Shown one piece after another: positions 11,707 to 23,276 of a DNA stretch of 64,000 bases; within the stretch, counting starts at the first letter, position 1, and every line of letters begins with the position of its first letter. Source of the DNA: Rhizobium sp. N324 (GTDB lineage Bacteria > Pseudomonadota > Alphaproteobacteria > Rhizobiales > Rhizobiaceae); NCBI RefSeq assembly GCF_001664485.1, contig NZ_CP013630.1:2111001-2175000 (forward strand), given 5' to 3'. The position numbers and the translations under genes are program-made. The notes under the pieces were generated by a model. The model saw only the letters and a program-made list of their open reading frames with translations, was not told where the DNA came from and did not search any database.

Positions 11707-13098
11707 ATGCCTATCGATATCCTCATGCCCGCCCTCTCTCCGACGATGGAAGAAGGCACGCTGTCCAAATGGCTGAAGCAGGAAGGTGACAAGGTCACCT
11801 CAGGCGACGTGATTGCCGAAATCGAAACCGACAAGGCGACGATGGAAGTCGAAGCTGTCGACGAAGGCGTCATCGGCAAGCTGCTCGTCGATGCCGGCAC
11901 CGAAGGCGTCAAGGTCAACACCAAGATCGCCGTGCTGCTGCAGGATGGCGAATCGGCCGACGCGATTTCCACTGCGCCTGCTGCTGCTCAGCCAGTCGCT
12001 GCTCCGCAGGTTGCCCAGGAAGAAAAGCCGACCAACACCGGTTCGGCTGCTGCTCCCGTTCCGGCCGAGCCGAAGGTTGCCGTTCCGAACGATCCGGAAA
12101 TCCCGGCCGGCACCGAAATGGTGTCGATGACCGTGCGCGAAGCGCTCCGCGACGCCATGGCCGAAGAAATGCGCGCCAGCGACGACGTCTTCGTCATGGG
12201 CGAGGAAGTCGCCGAATATCAGGGCGCCTACAAGGTCACCCAAGGCCTGCTGCAGGAATTCGGCCCCCGCCGCGTCATCGATACGCCGATCACCGAGCAC
12301 GGCTTTGCCGGCGTCGGCGTCGGCGCCGCCATGGCCGGCCTTCGCCCGATCGTCGAATTCATGACCTTCAACTTCGCCATGCAGGCGATCGACCACATCA
12401 TCAACTCCGCCGCCAAGACGCTCTACATGTCCGGCGGCCAGATGGGCGCTCCGATCGTCTTCCGCGGCCCGAATGGTGCGGCCGCCCGCGTCGGCGCCCA
12501 GCACAGCCAGGATTATGCGGCCTGGTACAGCGCGATCCCCGGCCTGAAAGTCGTCATGCCTTATACGGCGTCCGACGCCAAGGGCCTGCTGAAGGCAGCG
12601 ATCCGCGATCCGAACCCGGTCATCTTCCTCGAAAACGAAATTCTCTACGGCCAGCATTTCGATGTGCCGAAGCTCGATAATTTCGTGCTGCCGATCGGCA
12701 AGGCCCGCATCCATCGTCCGGGCAAGGACGTCACGGTCGTCTCCTTCGGCATCGGCATGACCTATGCGATTAAGGCGGTTGCCGAACTCGAAAAGCTCGG
12801 CATCGACGTCGAACTGATCGACCTTCGCACCATCCGCCCGATGGACCTTCCGACGGTCATCGAATCGGTCAAGAAGACCGGCCGTCTCGTCACAGTCGAG
12901 GAAGGCTATCCGCAGTCGTCGGTCGGCACCGAGATCGCCACCCGCGTCATGCAGCAGGCCTTCGACTATCTCGATGCGCCGATCCTGACGATTGCCGGCA
13001 AGGACGTTCCGATGCCTTACGCCGCCAATCTCGAAAAGCTGGCGCTTCCGAACGTCGGCGAAGTCGTCGATGCGGTGAAGGCTGTTTGCTACAAATAA
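11707..13098 (+). CDS. pdhB: Pyruvate dehydrogenase E1 beta subunit with N-terminal lipoyl domain
   Basis: The 463-residue protein has an N-terminal lipoyl domain (residues 1-78, lipoyl-lysine K43 in ETDKATMEV), an Ala/Pro-rich linker to about residue 135, then the transketolase-type E1 beta domain beginning with [16 protein letters not shown]. An extra lipoyl domain on E1 beta is a known trait of alphaproteobacterial PDH. The start at 11707 follows GGGGGAGGGAACCC and lies 16 bp after pdhA. Confidence 0.96.
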   Translation: MPIDILMPALSPTMEEGTLSKWLKQEGDKVTSGDVIAEIETDKATMEVEAVDEGVIGKLLVDAGTEGVKVNTKIAVLLQDGESADAISTAPAAAQPVAAPQVAQEEKPTNTGSAAAPVPAEPKVAVPNDPEIPAGTEMVSMTVREALRDAMAEEMRASDDVFVMGEEVAEYQGAYKVTQGLLQEFGPRRVIDTPITEHGFAGVGVGAAMAGLRPIVEFMTFNFAMQAIDHIINSAAKTLYMSGGQMGAPIVFRGPNGAAARVGAQHSQDYAAWYSAIPGLKVVMPYTASDAKGLLKAAIRDPNPVIFLENEILYGQHFDVPKLDNFVLPIGKARIHRPGKDVTVVSFGIGMTYAIKAVAELEKLGIDVELIDLRTIRPMDLPTVIESVKKTGRLVTVEEGYPQSSVGTEIATRVMQQAFDYLDAPILTIAGKDVPMPYAANLEKLALPNVGEVVDAVKAVCYK

Positions 13099-13108
13099 GG
13101 GGCGGGTG

Positions 13109-13411
13109 ATGGCCGTGATGAAAGATGTCAGGCGCATTGCTTGGTCGATCTATTGGAAGTTGGTTTTACTCAGCGCCATCTGCGGTTTTGTTGCCGGTGC
13201 AGCTTTTGGGTTCGTTTTAGGGGTTGCTGGTGGGATTGCTGGCATACCTCGGGAGACGATAACTCCGTTTCTGCAATGGGGTGGTGCTATTAGCGGTCTG
13301 ATCGCAAGTTTTTTTGTGTTCAACTTTATTTTGGCACGCACAATTGGAAAGTCGATTGGCGGGCGGCAGCTTGAACTCGCCGTTGCCGGTTCGCTCAGGG
13401 AGGGCCACTAA
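13109..13411 (+). CDS. Small membrane protein inside the pdh operon
   Basis: About 100 residues with two hydrophobic segments (residues 15-42, rich in Gly/Ala, and 54-76) and a positively charged end. Not recognised. It sits between pdhB and pdhC with tight spacing (10 bp after pdhB; its stop abuts pdhC) and an AAGGGG ribosome site, so it must be on the pdh transcript. Its base composition is visibly lower in GC than the flanking genes, with T-rich stretches, suggesting a later insertion into the operon. A GTG at 13106 is an alternative start. Confidence 0.72.
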   Translation: MAVMKDVRRIAWSIYWKLVLLSAICGFVAGAAFGFVLGVAGGIAGIPRETITPFLQWGGAISGLIASFFVFNFILARTIGKSIGGRQLELAVAGSLREGH

Positions 13412-13412
13412 T

Positions 13413-14765
13413 ATGCCGATCAATATCACGATGCCCGCCCTCTCTCCGACGATGGAAGAAGGCAATCTGGCCAAGTGGCTGGTCAAGGAAGGCGACACGG
13501 TTAAGTCTGGCGATGTGATCGCCGAGATCGAGACCGACAAGGCGACGATGGAAGTCGAAGCCGTCGATGAAGGCACGGTCGCCAAGCTCGTCGTTGCGGC
13601 CGGCACCGAAGGCGTCAAGGTCAACGCGCTGATCGCCGTTCTCGCCGCCGATGGCGAAGATGTCGCCGCTGCCGCAAGCGGCGCCGGTTCGCCCGCTCCG
13701 GCAAAGGCTGAGGCCGCCCCGGCTGCGAAGGCCGAGGCTGCTCCGGCCCCGTCCGCTCCGGCTGCTGCACCGGCGCCTGCCGCGGCCCCCGCCTCGGTTT
13801 CATCAAACGGCAACCGTACCTTCTCTTCGCCGCTCGCCCGCAGGCTCGCCAAGGAGGCCGGTATCGACCTTTCGGCGGTCGCAGGCTCCGGCCCGCATGG
13901 CCGCGTCGTCAAGAGCGATGTCGAAGCCGCCGTTGCCGGCGGTGGCGCCAAGTCAGCGCCCGCACCGGCCGCTGCTGCTCCGCAGGCCGCCGCAGCTGCG
14001 GCTCCGGCCGCTGCAGCGCCGAAGGGCGCTTCCGAGGACGCCGTGCTCAAGCTCTTCGAGCCGGGCTCCTACGAGCTCGTGCCGCATGACGGCATGCGCA
14101 AGACGATCGCCCGCCGTCTGGTCGAATCCAAGCAGACGATCCCGCATTTCTATGTCAGCGTCGATTGCGAGCTCGATGCTCTGATGGCGCTGCGCGCCCA
14201 GCTGAACGATGCGGCGCCCCGCAAGGACAACGCTCCGGCCTACAAGCTCTCGGTCAACGACATGGTGATCAAGGCCATGGCGCTGGCACTGCGCGACGTT
14301 CCCGACGCCAACGTGTCGTGGACAGACAGCAACATGGTCAAGCACAAGCACGCCGATGTCGGCGTCGCCGTCTCGATCCCCGGCGGCCTGATCACCCCGA
14401 TCATCCGCAAGGCCGAGCAGAAGACCCTGTCCGCCATCTCCAACGAGATGCGCGACCTCGGCAAACGGGCCAAGGACCGCAAGCTGAAGCCCGAAGAATA
14501 TCAGGGCGGCACCAGCTCGGTCTCCAATATGGGCATGATGGGCGTGAAGAACTTCGCGGCCGTCGTCAACCCGCCGCATGCGACGATCCTGGCGGTCGGC
14601 GCCGGCGAGCAGCGGGTCGTCGTCAAGAACGGCGAAATGGCAATCGCCACGGTGATGTCAGTCACGCTGTCGACCGACCATCGCTGCGTCGACGGCGCGC
14701 TCGGCGCCGAGCTGCTCCAGGCCTTCAAGGGCTATATCGAAAACCCGATGGGCATGCTTGTCTGA
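13413..14765 (+). CDS. pdhC: Pyruvate dehydrogenase E2, dihydrolipoamide acetyltransferase
   Basis: E2 carries acetyl groups to CoA and forms the complex core. The 450-residue protein has a lipoyl domain (K43), a long Ala/Pro linker, the peripheral subunit-binding domain ([20 protein letters not shown], about residues 135-170), a second linker and the catalytic domain ending with the active-site DHRCVDGA. The lipoyl segment is nearly identical in DNA to that of pdhB. The start [10 protein letters not shown] at 13413 follows AGGGAGGGCC. Confidence 0.96.
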   Translation: MPINITMPALSPTMEEGNLAKWLVKEGDTVKSGDVIAEIETDKATMEVEAVDEGTVAKLVVAAGTEGVKVNALIAVLAADGEDVAAAASGAGSPAPAKAEAAPAAKAEAAPAPSAPAAAPAPAAAPASVSSNGNRTFSSPLARRLAKEAGIDLSAVAGSGPHGRVVKSDVEAAVAGGGAKSAPAPAAAAPQAAAAAAPAAAAPKGASEDAVLKLFEPGSYELVPHDGMRKTIARRLVESKQTIPHFYVSVDCELDALMALRAQLNDAAPRKDNAPAYKLSVNDMVIKAMALALRDVPDANVSWTDSNMVKHKHADVGVAVSIPGGLITPIIRKAEQKTLSAISNEMRDLGKRAKDRKLKPEEYQGGTSSVSNMGMMGVKNFAAVVNPPHATILAVGAGEQRVVVKNGEMAIATVMSVTLSTDHRCVDGALGAELLQAFKGYIENPMGMLV

Positions 14766-14784
14766 TAGCGAAGCGGAGGCGGAA

Positions 14785-15426
14785 ATGACCAAGACCGTTC
14801 TTTGCTATGGCGACTCGCTGACCTGGGGTTATGACGCCGATACGATCGGCCGTCATGAGTACAAAAACCGTTGGCCGAGCGTGCTTCAGGCGGCGCTCGG
14901 CAGCGAGGCGCGCGTCATCGCCGAAGGCCTCAACGGCCGCACCACCGCTTTCGATGACCATCTCGCCGATTGCGACCGCAACGGCGCGCGCGTCCTGCCG
15001 ACGATCCTGCAGACGCATGCGCCGCTCGACCTCGTCATCCTCCTGCTCGGCACCAACGACATGAAGCCGGTCGTGGCGGGTTCGGCCTTTGCCGCCTGCC
15101 AAGGCATCAGCCGGCTGGTGCGGTTGATCCGCAACCACGCCTGGCCCTTCGAATTCGATGGGCCGGAGATCCTGATCGTGGCGCCGCCGGCAATCTGCGC
15201 GACGGGCAATGTGCCCTTCGCCGCATCCTTTCCCGGCGGCATCGATGAATCGGCCAAGCTTGCGACACTCTATCGTGATCTTGCGGACGAACTCGGCTGC
15301 GGTTTCTTCGACGGCAATTCCGTCGCCAGGACCACGCCGATCGACGGCATTCACCTCGATGCGGAGAATACCCGTGCGCTGGGGCGTGGGCTGGAATCGA
15401 TCACGCGGATGATGCTGGGGATCTGA
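14785..15426 (+). CDS. SGNH/GDSL-family hydrolase (arylesterase-like)
   Basis: A 213-residue lipase/esterase of the SGNH fold: block I GDSLTWG with the catalytic Ser, block III GTND, and block V DGIHLD with the Asp-His pair. This short, cytoplasmic type without a signal peptide resembles the aryl esterase/acyltransferase group. The start at 14785 follows GGAGGCGGAA. Located within the pdh-lpdA gene run; substrate unknown. Confidence 0.9.
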   Translation: MTKTVLCYGDSLTWGYDADTIGRHEYKNRWPSVLQAALGSEARVIAEGLNGRTTAFDDHLADCDRNGARVLPTILQTHAPLDLVILLLGTNDMKPVVAGSAFAACQGISRLVRLIRNHAWPFEFDGPEILIVAPPAICATGNVPFAASFPGGIDESAKLATLYRDLADELGCGFFDGNSVARTTPIDGIHLDAENTRALGRGLESITRMMLGI

Positions 15427-15428
15427 GC

Positions 15429-16010
15429 ATGACCGCCTTCATCGCCCTGCGGCAGGCCTCGCGGCGGGATGCCTCGGAGCTGGCGATTCTGGCGGATATC
15501 GCATCGCATGGGTTTGCCTCCTGGCTCTGGTTTGCCGATGTTGCGAATGGTGTGAGCGACACGCCTTTGGAGCGGGGGCGGCTGAAAATGAGCGAGGAGG
15601 AGGCTGTCGGCGGCTGGCGGGATGCCGTCATCGCCGAGGCCTATGGCGAGGTTGCAGGCGTGGCGATCGGCCATGCGCTGGAGGTCGGCATAGGTGATAT
15701 CGAGGCGACGATCCCGGCGACAGAGCCGATGCTCGCCTTGCAGAAGACGGTGGTGGGAAGCTGGTTCATCGGCAGTCTCGGCGTCTATCGCCACCTGCGC
15801 GGCATCGGCATCGGGCGCAGACTGCTGGAGGATCAGATCGACAGGGCCGATCGCCGGCCCGTCAGTCTCATTACCGCAAGTAATAACGAGGCGGCTTTGT
15901 CGCTTTATGGACGAAACGGATTTTTGGAGGCTGCGCGCGCCGATGCCGTGCCGCTCTTCGACAACAGCAAGAGCCACGCGTGGGTGCTCATGACCCGCAG
16001 CGCAGCGTAA
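15429..16010 (+). CDS. GNAT-family N-acetyltransferase
   Basis: A 193-residue GCN5-related acetyltransferase. The acetyl-CoA pyrophosphate-binding motif is in YRHLRGIGIGRRLLEDQ, followed by the conserved late segment SNNEAALSLYGRNGF. Starts two bases after the upstream hydrolase stop, so likely co-transcribed. Substrate cannot be predicted. Confidence 0.88.
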   Translation: MTAFIALRQASRRDASELAILADIASHGFASWLWFADVANGVSDTPLERGRLKMSEEEAVGGWRDAVIAEAYGEVAGVAIGHALEVGIGDIEATIPATEPMLALQKTVVGSWFIGSLGVYRHLRGIGIGRRLLEDQIDRADRRPVSLITASNNEAALSLYGRNGFLEAARADAVPLFDNSKSHAWVLMTRSAA

Positions 16011-16027
16011 CAAAGGGCAGGACACAC

Positions 16028-17473
<1,446 letters not shown>

Positions 17474-17500
17474 TAATTTCCGGGGCCGCCCTCTTTGTCC

Positions 17501-17547
17501 GGGGTGGAAATTTACTCCAGGAGTGGAAAGCCACTCCGGGGTGGAAA
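17501..17547 (+). repeat. Three short direct repeats upstream of a GlsB-like gene
   Basis: GGGGTGGAAA at 17501, GGAGTGGAAA at 17520 and GGGGTGGAAA at 17538 recur every 18-19 bp. The middle copy is also half of a hairpin (GAGTGG/CCACTC, 17521-17536), and AATTTCC/GGAAATT (17475-17512) forms another inverted repeat after lpdA. Function unknown; could be protein-binding sites or a structured leader. Confidence 0.6.
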
Positions 17548-17565
17548 AGATGAAAGGAAATTATC

Positions 17566-17820
17566 ATGTCTATGGAGACGCAGGCGTTGCTGGTGTTTTT
17601 GCTGATCGGCCTTGTTGCAGGCTTCCTCGCTAGCCTCGTCGTCGGTGGCGGCGGCCTGATCCGGTGCCTGCTGAGCGGCATCATCGGTGCCTTCGTCGGC
17701 GGCTACCTGTTCAGCGCGCTCGGCATTTCGCTGGGCATTGACAACGCGCTGGTCGTGCAGATCATCCACGCCACCGTCGGCGCCATCATCGTGGTGCTGA
17801 TCGCCAGGGCGGTCGCTTAA
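17566..17820 (+). CDS. GlsB/YeaQ/YmgE-family small membrane protein
   Basis: An 84-residue protein made almost wholly of three hydrophobic helices with glycine motifs (GLVAGFLASLVVGGGGL), the transglycosylase-associated (PF04226) family often linked to envelope stress. The ATG at 17566 follows GAAAGGAAATTATC. It is paired with a second member of the family 14 bp downstream. Confidence 0.83.
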   Translation: MSMETQALLVFLLIGLVAGFLASLVVGGGGLIRCLLSGIIGAFVGGYLFSALGISLGIDNALVVQIIHATVGAIIVVLIARAVA

Positions 17821-17834
17821 GGGGTAGGGCAGGC

Positions 17835-18083
17835 ATGGAAGGCGTGGGCTGGATTTCGGCAATCATCATCGGTGGCCTTGCAGGCTGGCTCGCCGGCAAG
17901 CTGATGGAGGCGCGATACGGGATTTTCCTGAACATCGTGCTCGGCATCGTCGGCTCGGTTGTCGCCACCGCCATCCTCGCCCAGTTCCATGTCCAGCTCG
18001 CCGGCGGACGGCTCGGTTATTTCGTCACGGGTTTCCTTGGCGCCTGCCTGCTGATATTCCTTGCGCGGCTGGTGCGGCGCTAG
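17835..18083 (+). CDS. Second GlsB/YeaQ/YmgE-family small membrane protein
   Basis: An 82-residue, three-helix membrane protein with GGLAGWLAGKLME and GIFLNIVLGIVGSVVA, the core pattern of the PF04226 family. Likely co-transcribed with the preceding paralogue; the pair may form a hetero-oligomer, but this is inference. Confidence 0.85.
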   Translation: MEGVGWISAIIIGGLAGWLAGKLMEARYGIFLNIVLGIVGSVVATAILAQFHVQLAGGRLGYFVTGFLGACLLIFLARLVRR

Positions 18084-18129
18084 CTCCTGATGATTTGCCG
18101 CATAGGGGCGGTAGAAAGCTGAAACTGCA

Positions 18130-19101
18130 ATGGTGACCATTCTCGACACGATCAATCCCGACGCCAAGCGCGTGCGCCATCCGGAGAAGGCGCATCGGCC
18201 GGATACGGAAGTCATGCGCAAGCCGGACTGGATCCGCGTCAAGGCGCCGACTTCCAAGGGTTATGCCGAAACGCGGGCGATCGTGAAGGAGCACAAGCTC
18301 GTCACCGTCTGCGAGGAGGCCGGCTGCCCGAATATCGGCGAGTGCTGGGACAAGAAGCACGCCACCTTCATGATCATGGGCGAGATCTGTACCCGCGCCT
18401 GCGCCTTCTGCAATGTCGCCACCGGCAAGCCGAACGCGCTCGATATGGCCGAGCCGGAGAATGTCGCCAAGGCGGTCAAGGAAATGGGCCTCAGCCACGT
18501 CGTCATCACCTCGGTCGACCGCGATGACCTCGAGGATGGCGGCGCCGAACATTTCGAAAAGGTGATCTGGGCGATCCGCGCCGCTTCGCCGGCAACGACG
18601 ATCGAGATCCTGACGCCGGACTTCCTGAAGAAACCGGGGGCCTTGGAACGCGTCGTCGCCGCCAAGCCCGATGTCTTCAACCACAATATGGAAACGGTGC
18701 CCGGCAACTATCTGACGGTTCGCCCCGGCGCCCGCTATTTCCACTCCATCCGTCTCTTACAGCGGGTGAAGGAACTCGACCCGACCATGTTCACCAAGTC
18801 GGGCATCATGGTCGGCCTTGGCGAGGAGCGCAACGAGGTGCTGCAGCTGATGGATGACCTGCGCACCGCCGATGTCGACTTCCTGACGATCGGCCAGTAC
18901 CTGCAGCCGACCCGCAAGCACCACAAGGTCGAAAGCTTCGTCACCCCCGAGGAATTCAAGTCCTACGAGACGGTCGCCTACAGCAAGGGCTTCCTGATGG
19001 TCGCCTCCAGCCCACTGACCCGCTCCTCCCACCATGCCGGCGACGACTTTGCCCGGCTGAAAGCGGCGCGCGAAAAGAAGCTGCTGATGGCGGCTGAGTA
19101 A
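18130..19101 (+). CDS. lipA: Lipoyl synthase LipA
   Basis: Radical SAM enzyme that inserts two sulfurs into octanoyl groups on lipoyl domains, such as those of PdhB and PdhC encoded just upstream. Auxiliary cluster cysteines in [12 protein letters not shown], radical SAM CxxxCxxC in CTRACAFC, and the C-terminal [11 protein letters not shown] serine motif are all present. 323 residues, normal. Confidence 0.96.
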   Translation: MVTILDTINPDAKRVRHPEKAHRPDTEVMRKPDWIRVKAPTSKGYAETRAIVKEHKLVTVCEEAGCPNIGECWDKKHATFMIMGEICTRACAFCNVATGKPNALDMAEPENVAKAVKEMGLSHVVITSVDRDDLEDGGAEHFEKVIWAIRAASPATTIEILTPDFLKKPGALERVVAAKPDVFNHNMETVPGNYLTVRPGARYFHSIRLLQRVKELDPTMFTKSGIMVGLGEERNEVLQLMDDLRTADVDFLTIGQYLQPTRKHHKVESFVTPEEFKSYETVAYSKGFLMVASSPLTRSSHHAGDDFARLKAAREKKLLMAAE

Positions 19102-19151
19102 GGGTTCGCGCTCCGCGACAGGAGAATATCCTCGCCCTCGCGATCGCCGCA

Positions 19152-19290
19152 TGCCCCTCATCCGCCTGCCGGCACCTTCTCCCCGTAAACGGGGCGAAGG
19201 GGATATGCCGCACCCGCCTCCTCAACTTTAACGCTGCGTTTGGCGCGTCCCCTCTACCCGTTTACGGGGAGAGGGTTAGGGTGAGGGGCA
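19152..19290. repeat. RIME-like palindromic intergenic repeat, copy 1
   Basis: Bounded by TGCCCCTCA (19152-19160) and TGAGGGGCA (19282-19290), with inner palindromes around CTTCTCCCCG and CCGTTTACGGGG. The left half matches, in inverse orientation, the element at 46683-46841. This fits the rhizobial intergenic mosaic element type. A GTG at 19281 inside the repeat is not a real gene start. Confidence 0.8.
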
Positions 19291-19322
19291 GCCTTTGGCG
19301 CAGACGGACCGAGGACGACACG

Positions 19323-19916
19323 ATGGACCAGGGAGCAGAGCTGCCGCCGCATCAGACGATCACCGACATCGAACAGGCTGCGGAGCATATCCGTAGAGCC
19401 GGACGCATCCTCGTTGTGGGCTGCTCAGGCGGCGGAAAATCCACTCTGTCGCTGAAGATTGCTAGGCGCTTCGGGCTTTCCTATATCTCGCTCGACCGCG
19501 ACGTTTTTTGGCTTCCCGGCTGGGTGACGCGAGACAGGGCGGAGCAACGACGTATCATCGCCAGCCGGATCCTCGAAGAACGCTGGATCATGGACGGCAC
19601 CAATCCATCCTCGTTGGACATTCGCATGCCGCGGACCGATTTCGTCCTCTGGCTCCGAATGCCGCGACTTCTCTGTATCTGGGGCGCGATCAGCCGGTGG
19701 GCGAAATGGATCGGTCATACCCGCCCCGAGATGGCTCCGGGCTGTGCTGATAAAATCGATTTGGAATTCCTGCGCTTTATTTGGACATTCGAGGGGAAAT
19801 TCGTGCCGCGTATTGCTGCGGGCATTGCTGAACATGGCCCCGACGTGCCCGTGTTCCAGCTAAAATCCCGTCGTCAGATGCGTGAGCTTCTTGATCTTCT
19901 CGGCCGGCCCGCTTAA
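19323..19916 (+). CDS. P-loop ATPase/kinase of the topology-modulation (FlaR-like) type
   Basis: A 197-residue adenylate-kinase-like protein with Walker A GCSGGGKST near residue 36, followed by the LSYISLDRD segment typical of proteins named DNA topology modulation protein FlaR. Function not established; may phosphorylate a small molecule. The ATG at 19323 is preferred over the GTG at 19281, which lies in an intergenic repeat. Confidence 0.8.
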   Translation: MDQGAELPPHQTITDIEQAAEHIRRAGRILVVGCSGGGKSTLSLKIARRFGLSYISLDRDVFWLPGWVTRDRAEQRRIIASRILEERWIMDGTNPSSLDIRMPRTDFVLWLRMPRLLCIWGAISRWAKWIGHTRPEMAPGCADKIDLEFLRFIWTFEGKFVPRIAAGIAEHGPDVPVFQLKSRRQMRELLDLLGRPA

Positions 19917-19925
19917 TTGCCGCCT

Positions 19926-20378
19926 ATGCCGCAATTCGAAACCCATCGTCCTGTCCCGCACACGCCCGATCAGATGTTCGACCTCGTCGCCGATGTCGAG
20001 CGCTATCCCGAATTTCTGCCGCTCTGCGAGGCGCTTGCCATCCGGAGCCGCAAGGAGCGCGACGGCAAGATCCTGCTCGTCGCCGATATGACTGTGGGAT
20101 ACAAGGCGATCCGCGAGACCTTTACGACGCAGGTGCTGTTGAACCGGGCCGAGCGCGTCATCGAGGTCAAATATATCGACGGCCCGTTCAGATATCTCGA
20201 CAACCGCTGGCATTTCGACGAGACGCCGACCGGCGGCTGCACCGTCGATTTCTTCATCGACTACGAATTCAAGAGCCGCATTTTGGGCGCGCTGATGGGC
20301 TCGATGTTCGACCGCGCCTTCCGCATGTTCACCGAAGCCTTCGAGACGCGCGCGAGCAAGATCTACACGGCGGCCTGA
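19926..20378 (+). CDS. RatA/Coq10-family START-domain protein
   Basis: A 150-residue SRPBCC/START-fold protein: FETHRPVPHTPDQMFDLVADVERYPEFLPLCEA is the family signature. Members are annotated as ubiquinone-binding Coq10-like proteins or RatA ribosome-association toxins; in alphaproteobacteria the gene usually follows lipA, as here, so a respiratory quinone role is more likely than a toxin role. No antitoxin partner is adjacent. Confidence 0.88.
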   Translation: MPQFETHRPVPHTPDQMFDLVADVERYPEFLPLCEALAIRSRKERDGKILLVADMTVGYKAIRETFTTQVLLNRAERVIEVKYIDGPFRYLDNRWHFDETPTGGCTVDFFIDYEFKSRILGALMGSMFDRAFRMFTEAFETRASKIYTAA

Positions 20379-20396
20379 GGGGCGGCTGCAGCACCG

Positions 20397-20897
20397 TCAG
20401 GGCGTCAGGAGCGAGCGCACCATCTCCAGCGCCGTCCGGACCGTTGCCAGCCGAACTTCGCTGCGGCCGATATCGCCATAGAGCATTTTCCGATGGATGA
20501 GCGTGCCGGCGCGCGATTTGGCGGCGAGATGCACGAGGCCGACCGGCTTTTCGGCCGATCCGCCGCCGGGGCCGGCAATACCGGTGACGGCCACCGCGAT
20601 GTCGGCGCGCGAGCGGAAGAGGGCGCCATGCACCATCTGCCGCGCCGTTTCCTCGGACACCGCCCCGAAACGCAGCAATGTTTCCGCCTGCACCCCAAGC
20701 AGCTCGGTCTTTGCCGTGTTGGTATAGGTGACGAAGCCGCGGTCGACGACCGCCGACGATCCCGATATCTCGGTCAGCGCGCCTGATATCAGCCCGCCGG
20801 TGCAGGATTCGGCGGTCGAGATCATCAGCCCCGCGGCTGTGAAGTCACGGATGATTGTCTGCGCCGCCGACCGAATGTCCTCGGGAAAAAGGCTCAT
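20397..20897 (-). CDS. pncC: CinA C-terminal domain protein (NMN amidohydrolase PncC)
   Basis: A 166-residue stand-alone CinA C-terminal domain: [39 protein letters not shown] and [12 protein letters not shown]. Such proteins deamidate nicotinamide mononucleotide in pyridine nucleotide recycling. The start overlaps the ispDF stop by ATGA, so the two are translationally coupled. Confidence 0.92.
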   Translation of the reverse strand: MSLFPEDIRSAAQTIIRDFTAAGLMISTAESCTGGLISGALTEISGSSAVVDRGFVTYTNTAKTELLGVQAETLLRFGAVSEETARQMVHGALFRSRADIAVAVTGIAGPGGGSAEKPVGLVHLAAKSRAGTLIHRKMLYGDIGRSEVRLATVRTALEMVRSLLTP

Positions 20898-22114
20898 CGT
20901 TTCCCCCCGCGATAGACGACGGTCGCCGTGGCGATCGCCGCGATGCCTTCGCGCCGGCCGACGAAGCCGATCGTCTCGTTGGTTGTCGCCTTCACCGAGC
21001 AGCGCTCGATCTCGATGCCGAGATACTCCGACAATTTCGCCCGCATGGCCTCGCGATGCGGGCCGACCTTCGGCGCTTCGGCGATCAGCGAGACATCGGC
21101 ATTCATGATCGTGCCGCCGCGCTCGCGCACGATCCGCGCGGCATGCTCGATGAAGATGCGCGACGCCGCCCCCTTCCATTGCGGGTCGGAGGGCGGGAAA
21201 TGGTCACCGATATCGCCGGCGCCGCAGGTGGCGAGCAGCGCATCCGTCAGCGCATGCAGCGCGACGTCGGCATCCGAGTGGCCTTTCAGCTTCTGGTCGT
21301 GCGGAATGAACACGCCGCAGAGCGTGACGCCATCGCCCGCTACGAGCTGATGCACGTCGTAGCCATTGCCGGTGCGCACATCGGGAAGCAGCGACGTCGA
21401 CAGTTTATCGTCGGCCATGGCGATATCCTTCTTCACCGTCAGTTTGACGTTATCGGCCGTGCCCTCGACGATCGTCACCGGAATGCCCGCCCATTCCGCG
21501 ATCGAGGCATCGTCGGTGAAATCGCTGCGCCCGCTCGCCGCTGCCTTTTCATGCGCGTCGAGGATCGTTTCGAAAGCGAAGGATTGCGGCGTCTGCGCGG
21601 CGTAGAGGTGCTCGCGCGACACCGTCGTCAACACGGCGCCGATGCTGTCGGCGCGTTTCAGCGTGTCGGTCACGGGTGTCGCCGGCAGGACAGCGGCCGC
21701 GCCGTCGCCGAGGTTCTCGGCGATGCGGTCGAGAAGCACATGGTCGAAGAACGGCCGCACCGCGTCATGGATCAGCACATGGCTGATTTGCTTGCCCTTG
21801 AGATGTCGCAGCCCCGCCAGCACGGATTGCTGCCGGGTCGCCCCGCCATGCACGGTTTCGATCGGGGTTGCCGAGACGATGTGGCGCAACGCCTTTGCAA
21901 ACAGTGCCTCGTCATCAGGATGAATAACGACGACGATCTCGGTCGCCGGCCCCCACGTCATGAAGTTTTCAAGCGTATGGGCGATAACCGGCTTGCCGCC
22001 GATCAGGCGATATTGCTTGGGGCCTTCCTCGGAGGAGCCTGCACGCTCGCCGCGGCCGGCGGCGACGATGACAATTCCAGCCGATATCGGTTGCTTAGAA
22101 GGCATTTGCAGCAT
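20894..22114 (-). CDS. ispDF: Bifunctional IspD/IspF isoprenoid enzyme
   Basis: A natural fusion of two non-consecutive MEP pathway enzymes. Residues 1 to about 235 are the IspD cytidylyltransferase ([28 protein letters not shown]); residues 248-406 are IspF (GNGYDVHQL metal site, [30 protein letters not shown]). The 406-residue fusion is characteristic of many alphaproteobacteria. Transcribed divergently from dusB. Confidence 0.96.
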   Translation of the reverse strand: MLQMPSKQPISAGIVIVAAGRGERAGSSEEGPKQYRLIGGKPVIAHTLENFMTWGPATEIVVVIHPDDEALFAKALRHIVSATPIETVHGGATRQQSVLAGLRHLKGKQISHVLIHDAVRPFFDHVLLDRIAENLGDGAAAVLPATPVTDTLKRADSIGAVLTTVSREHLYAAQTPQSFAFETILDAHEKAAASGRSDFTDDASIAEWAGIPVTIVEGTADNVKLTVKKDIAMADDKLSTSLLPDVRTGNGYDVHQLVAGDGVTLCGVFIPHDQKLKGHSDADVALHALTDALLATCGAGDIGDHFPPSDPQWKGAASRIFIEHAARIVRERGGTIMNADVSLIAEAPKVGPHREAMRAKLSEYLGIEIERCSVKATTNETIGFVGRREGIAAIATATVVYRGGKR

Positions 22115-22280
22115 AAATCCCCTAAATTATGCGGAATTGACCCGAGTGCTCTAACGTCTTGCTTTGGCCTTTTCCAGCATCTGCCCGAAAAATATCGATT
22201 TCGATCTGAGCCCCCTTGGCAAGCCGGGGAACAATGGCTAAAAATCATGCAGTTCTATAGTGTGCCCGAAAGATAATCAT

Positions 22281-23276
22281 TTGATTTCCAAGGACCTCGC
22301 AGCGCCTTTCCGAATCGGATCCGTATCCGTGCGGAACCGCGTCGTGCTGGCGCCGATGTCCGGCGTCACGGACATGCCCTTCCGCGAGCTCGCCTGGCGC
22401 TTCGGCGCCGGCCTCGTCGTCACCGAAATGGTGGCGAGCCGCGAACTGGTCAACGACACAGCCGAATCCTGGTCGCGGCTCACAGCCGCAGGCTTCCGGC
22501 CGCACATGGTGCAGCTCGCCGGCCGGGAGGCGCACTGGATGGCGGAGGCGGCGAAGATCGCTGCCGATCATGGCGCCGATATCATCGACATCAACATGGG
22601 CTGCCCGGCAAAGAAGGTGATCGGCGGTTACTCCGGCTCGGCGCTGATGCGCGATCCCGATCACGCGCTCGGCCTCATCGAGGCGACGGTCAAGGCCGTC
22701 GATATTCCCGTGACGCTGAAGATGCGCTTGGGCTGGGACGAGAATTCGATCAATGCGCCCGAGATTGCGCGCCGCGCCGAGGCGGCCGGCATTCAGCTCG
22801 TGACCATTCATGGGCGCACGCGCATGCAGTTTTATGAAGGCCGTGCCGATTGGGACGCGATCCGTCCCGTCCGTGAAGAGATCTCCATTCCGCTGATCGC
22901 CAATGGCGATGTCGAAACCGCCGAGGACGCGCAGGAAATATTGCGCCGTTCCGGCGCCGATGCCGTGATGATCGGCAGGGGCTGCCAGGGCAGGCCGTGG
23001 CATGCCGGTGTGCTTGCCGGTGCGACCGAGCCTCCGCGACACGAGATCGCCGATATCGCCGTCGAACATTACACGATGATGCTGGATTTCTACGGCGAGG
23101 CGGTGGCGACCCGCCATGCCCGCAAGCATCTCGGCTGGTATCTCGAGCGTTTCGCCCCTGATCTCGCCGGCGGCGATAAGGCGGCGATCATGACCTCCCG
23201 CGATCCGCGCGAGGTGGCCGCACGCCTTTATCAGGCATTGGCATCGGGTGTTGTCGACAGCCGGGAGGCGGCATGA
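22281..23276 (+). CDS. dusB: tRNA-dihydrouridine synthase DusB (NifR3)
   Basis: FMN enzyme reducing uridines in the tRNA D-loop. Seen: [30 protein letters not shown], the catalytic [18 protein letters not shown] cysteine and [14 protein letters not shown]. It heads the classic rhizobial nifR3-ntrB-ntrC operon. No ATG exists in frame near the N-terminus: a TTG at 22281 fits the family start best, with a GTG at 22260 as alternative. The stop overlaps ntrB by ATGA. Confidence 0.93.
   Translation: MISKDLAAPFRIGSVSVRNRVVLAPMSGVTDMPFRELAWRFGAGLVVTEMVASRELVNDTAESWSRLTAAGFRPHMVQLAGREAHWMAEAAKIAADHGADIIDINMGCPAKKVIGGYSGSALMRDPDHALGLIEATVKAVDIPVTLKMRLGWDENSINAPEIARRAEAAGIQLVTIHGRTRMQFYEGRADWDAIRPVREEISIPLIANGDVETAEDAQEILRRSGADAVMIGRGCQGRPWHAGVLAGATEPPRHEIADIAVEHYTMMLDFYGEAVATRHARKHLGWYLERFAPDLAGGDKAAIMTSRDPREVAARLYQALASGVVDSREAA

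Noticed and set aside
19281..19322. GTG start giving a longer P-loop ATPase
   Set aside because: The codon lies inside the palindromic intergenic repeat; the ATG at 19323 is a better start.
20855..22276. 473-codon plus-strand frame across ispDF
   Set aside because: Antisense shadow of ispDF, whose full protein is conserved; composition (His/Arg-rich) is not protein-like.
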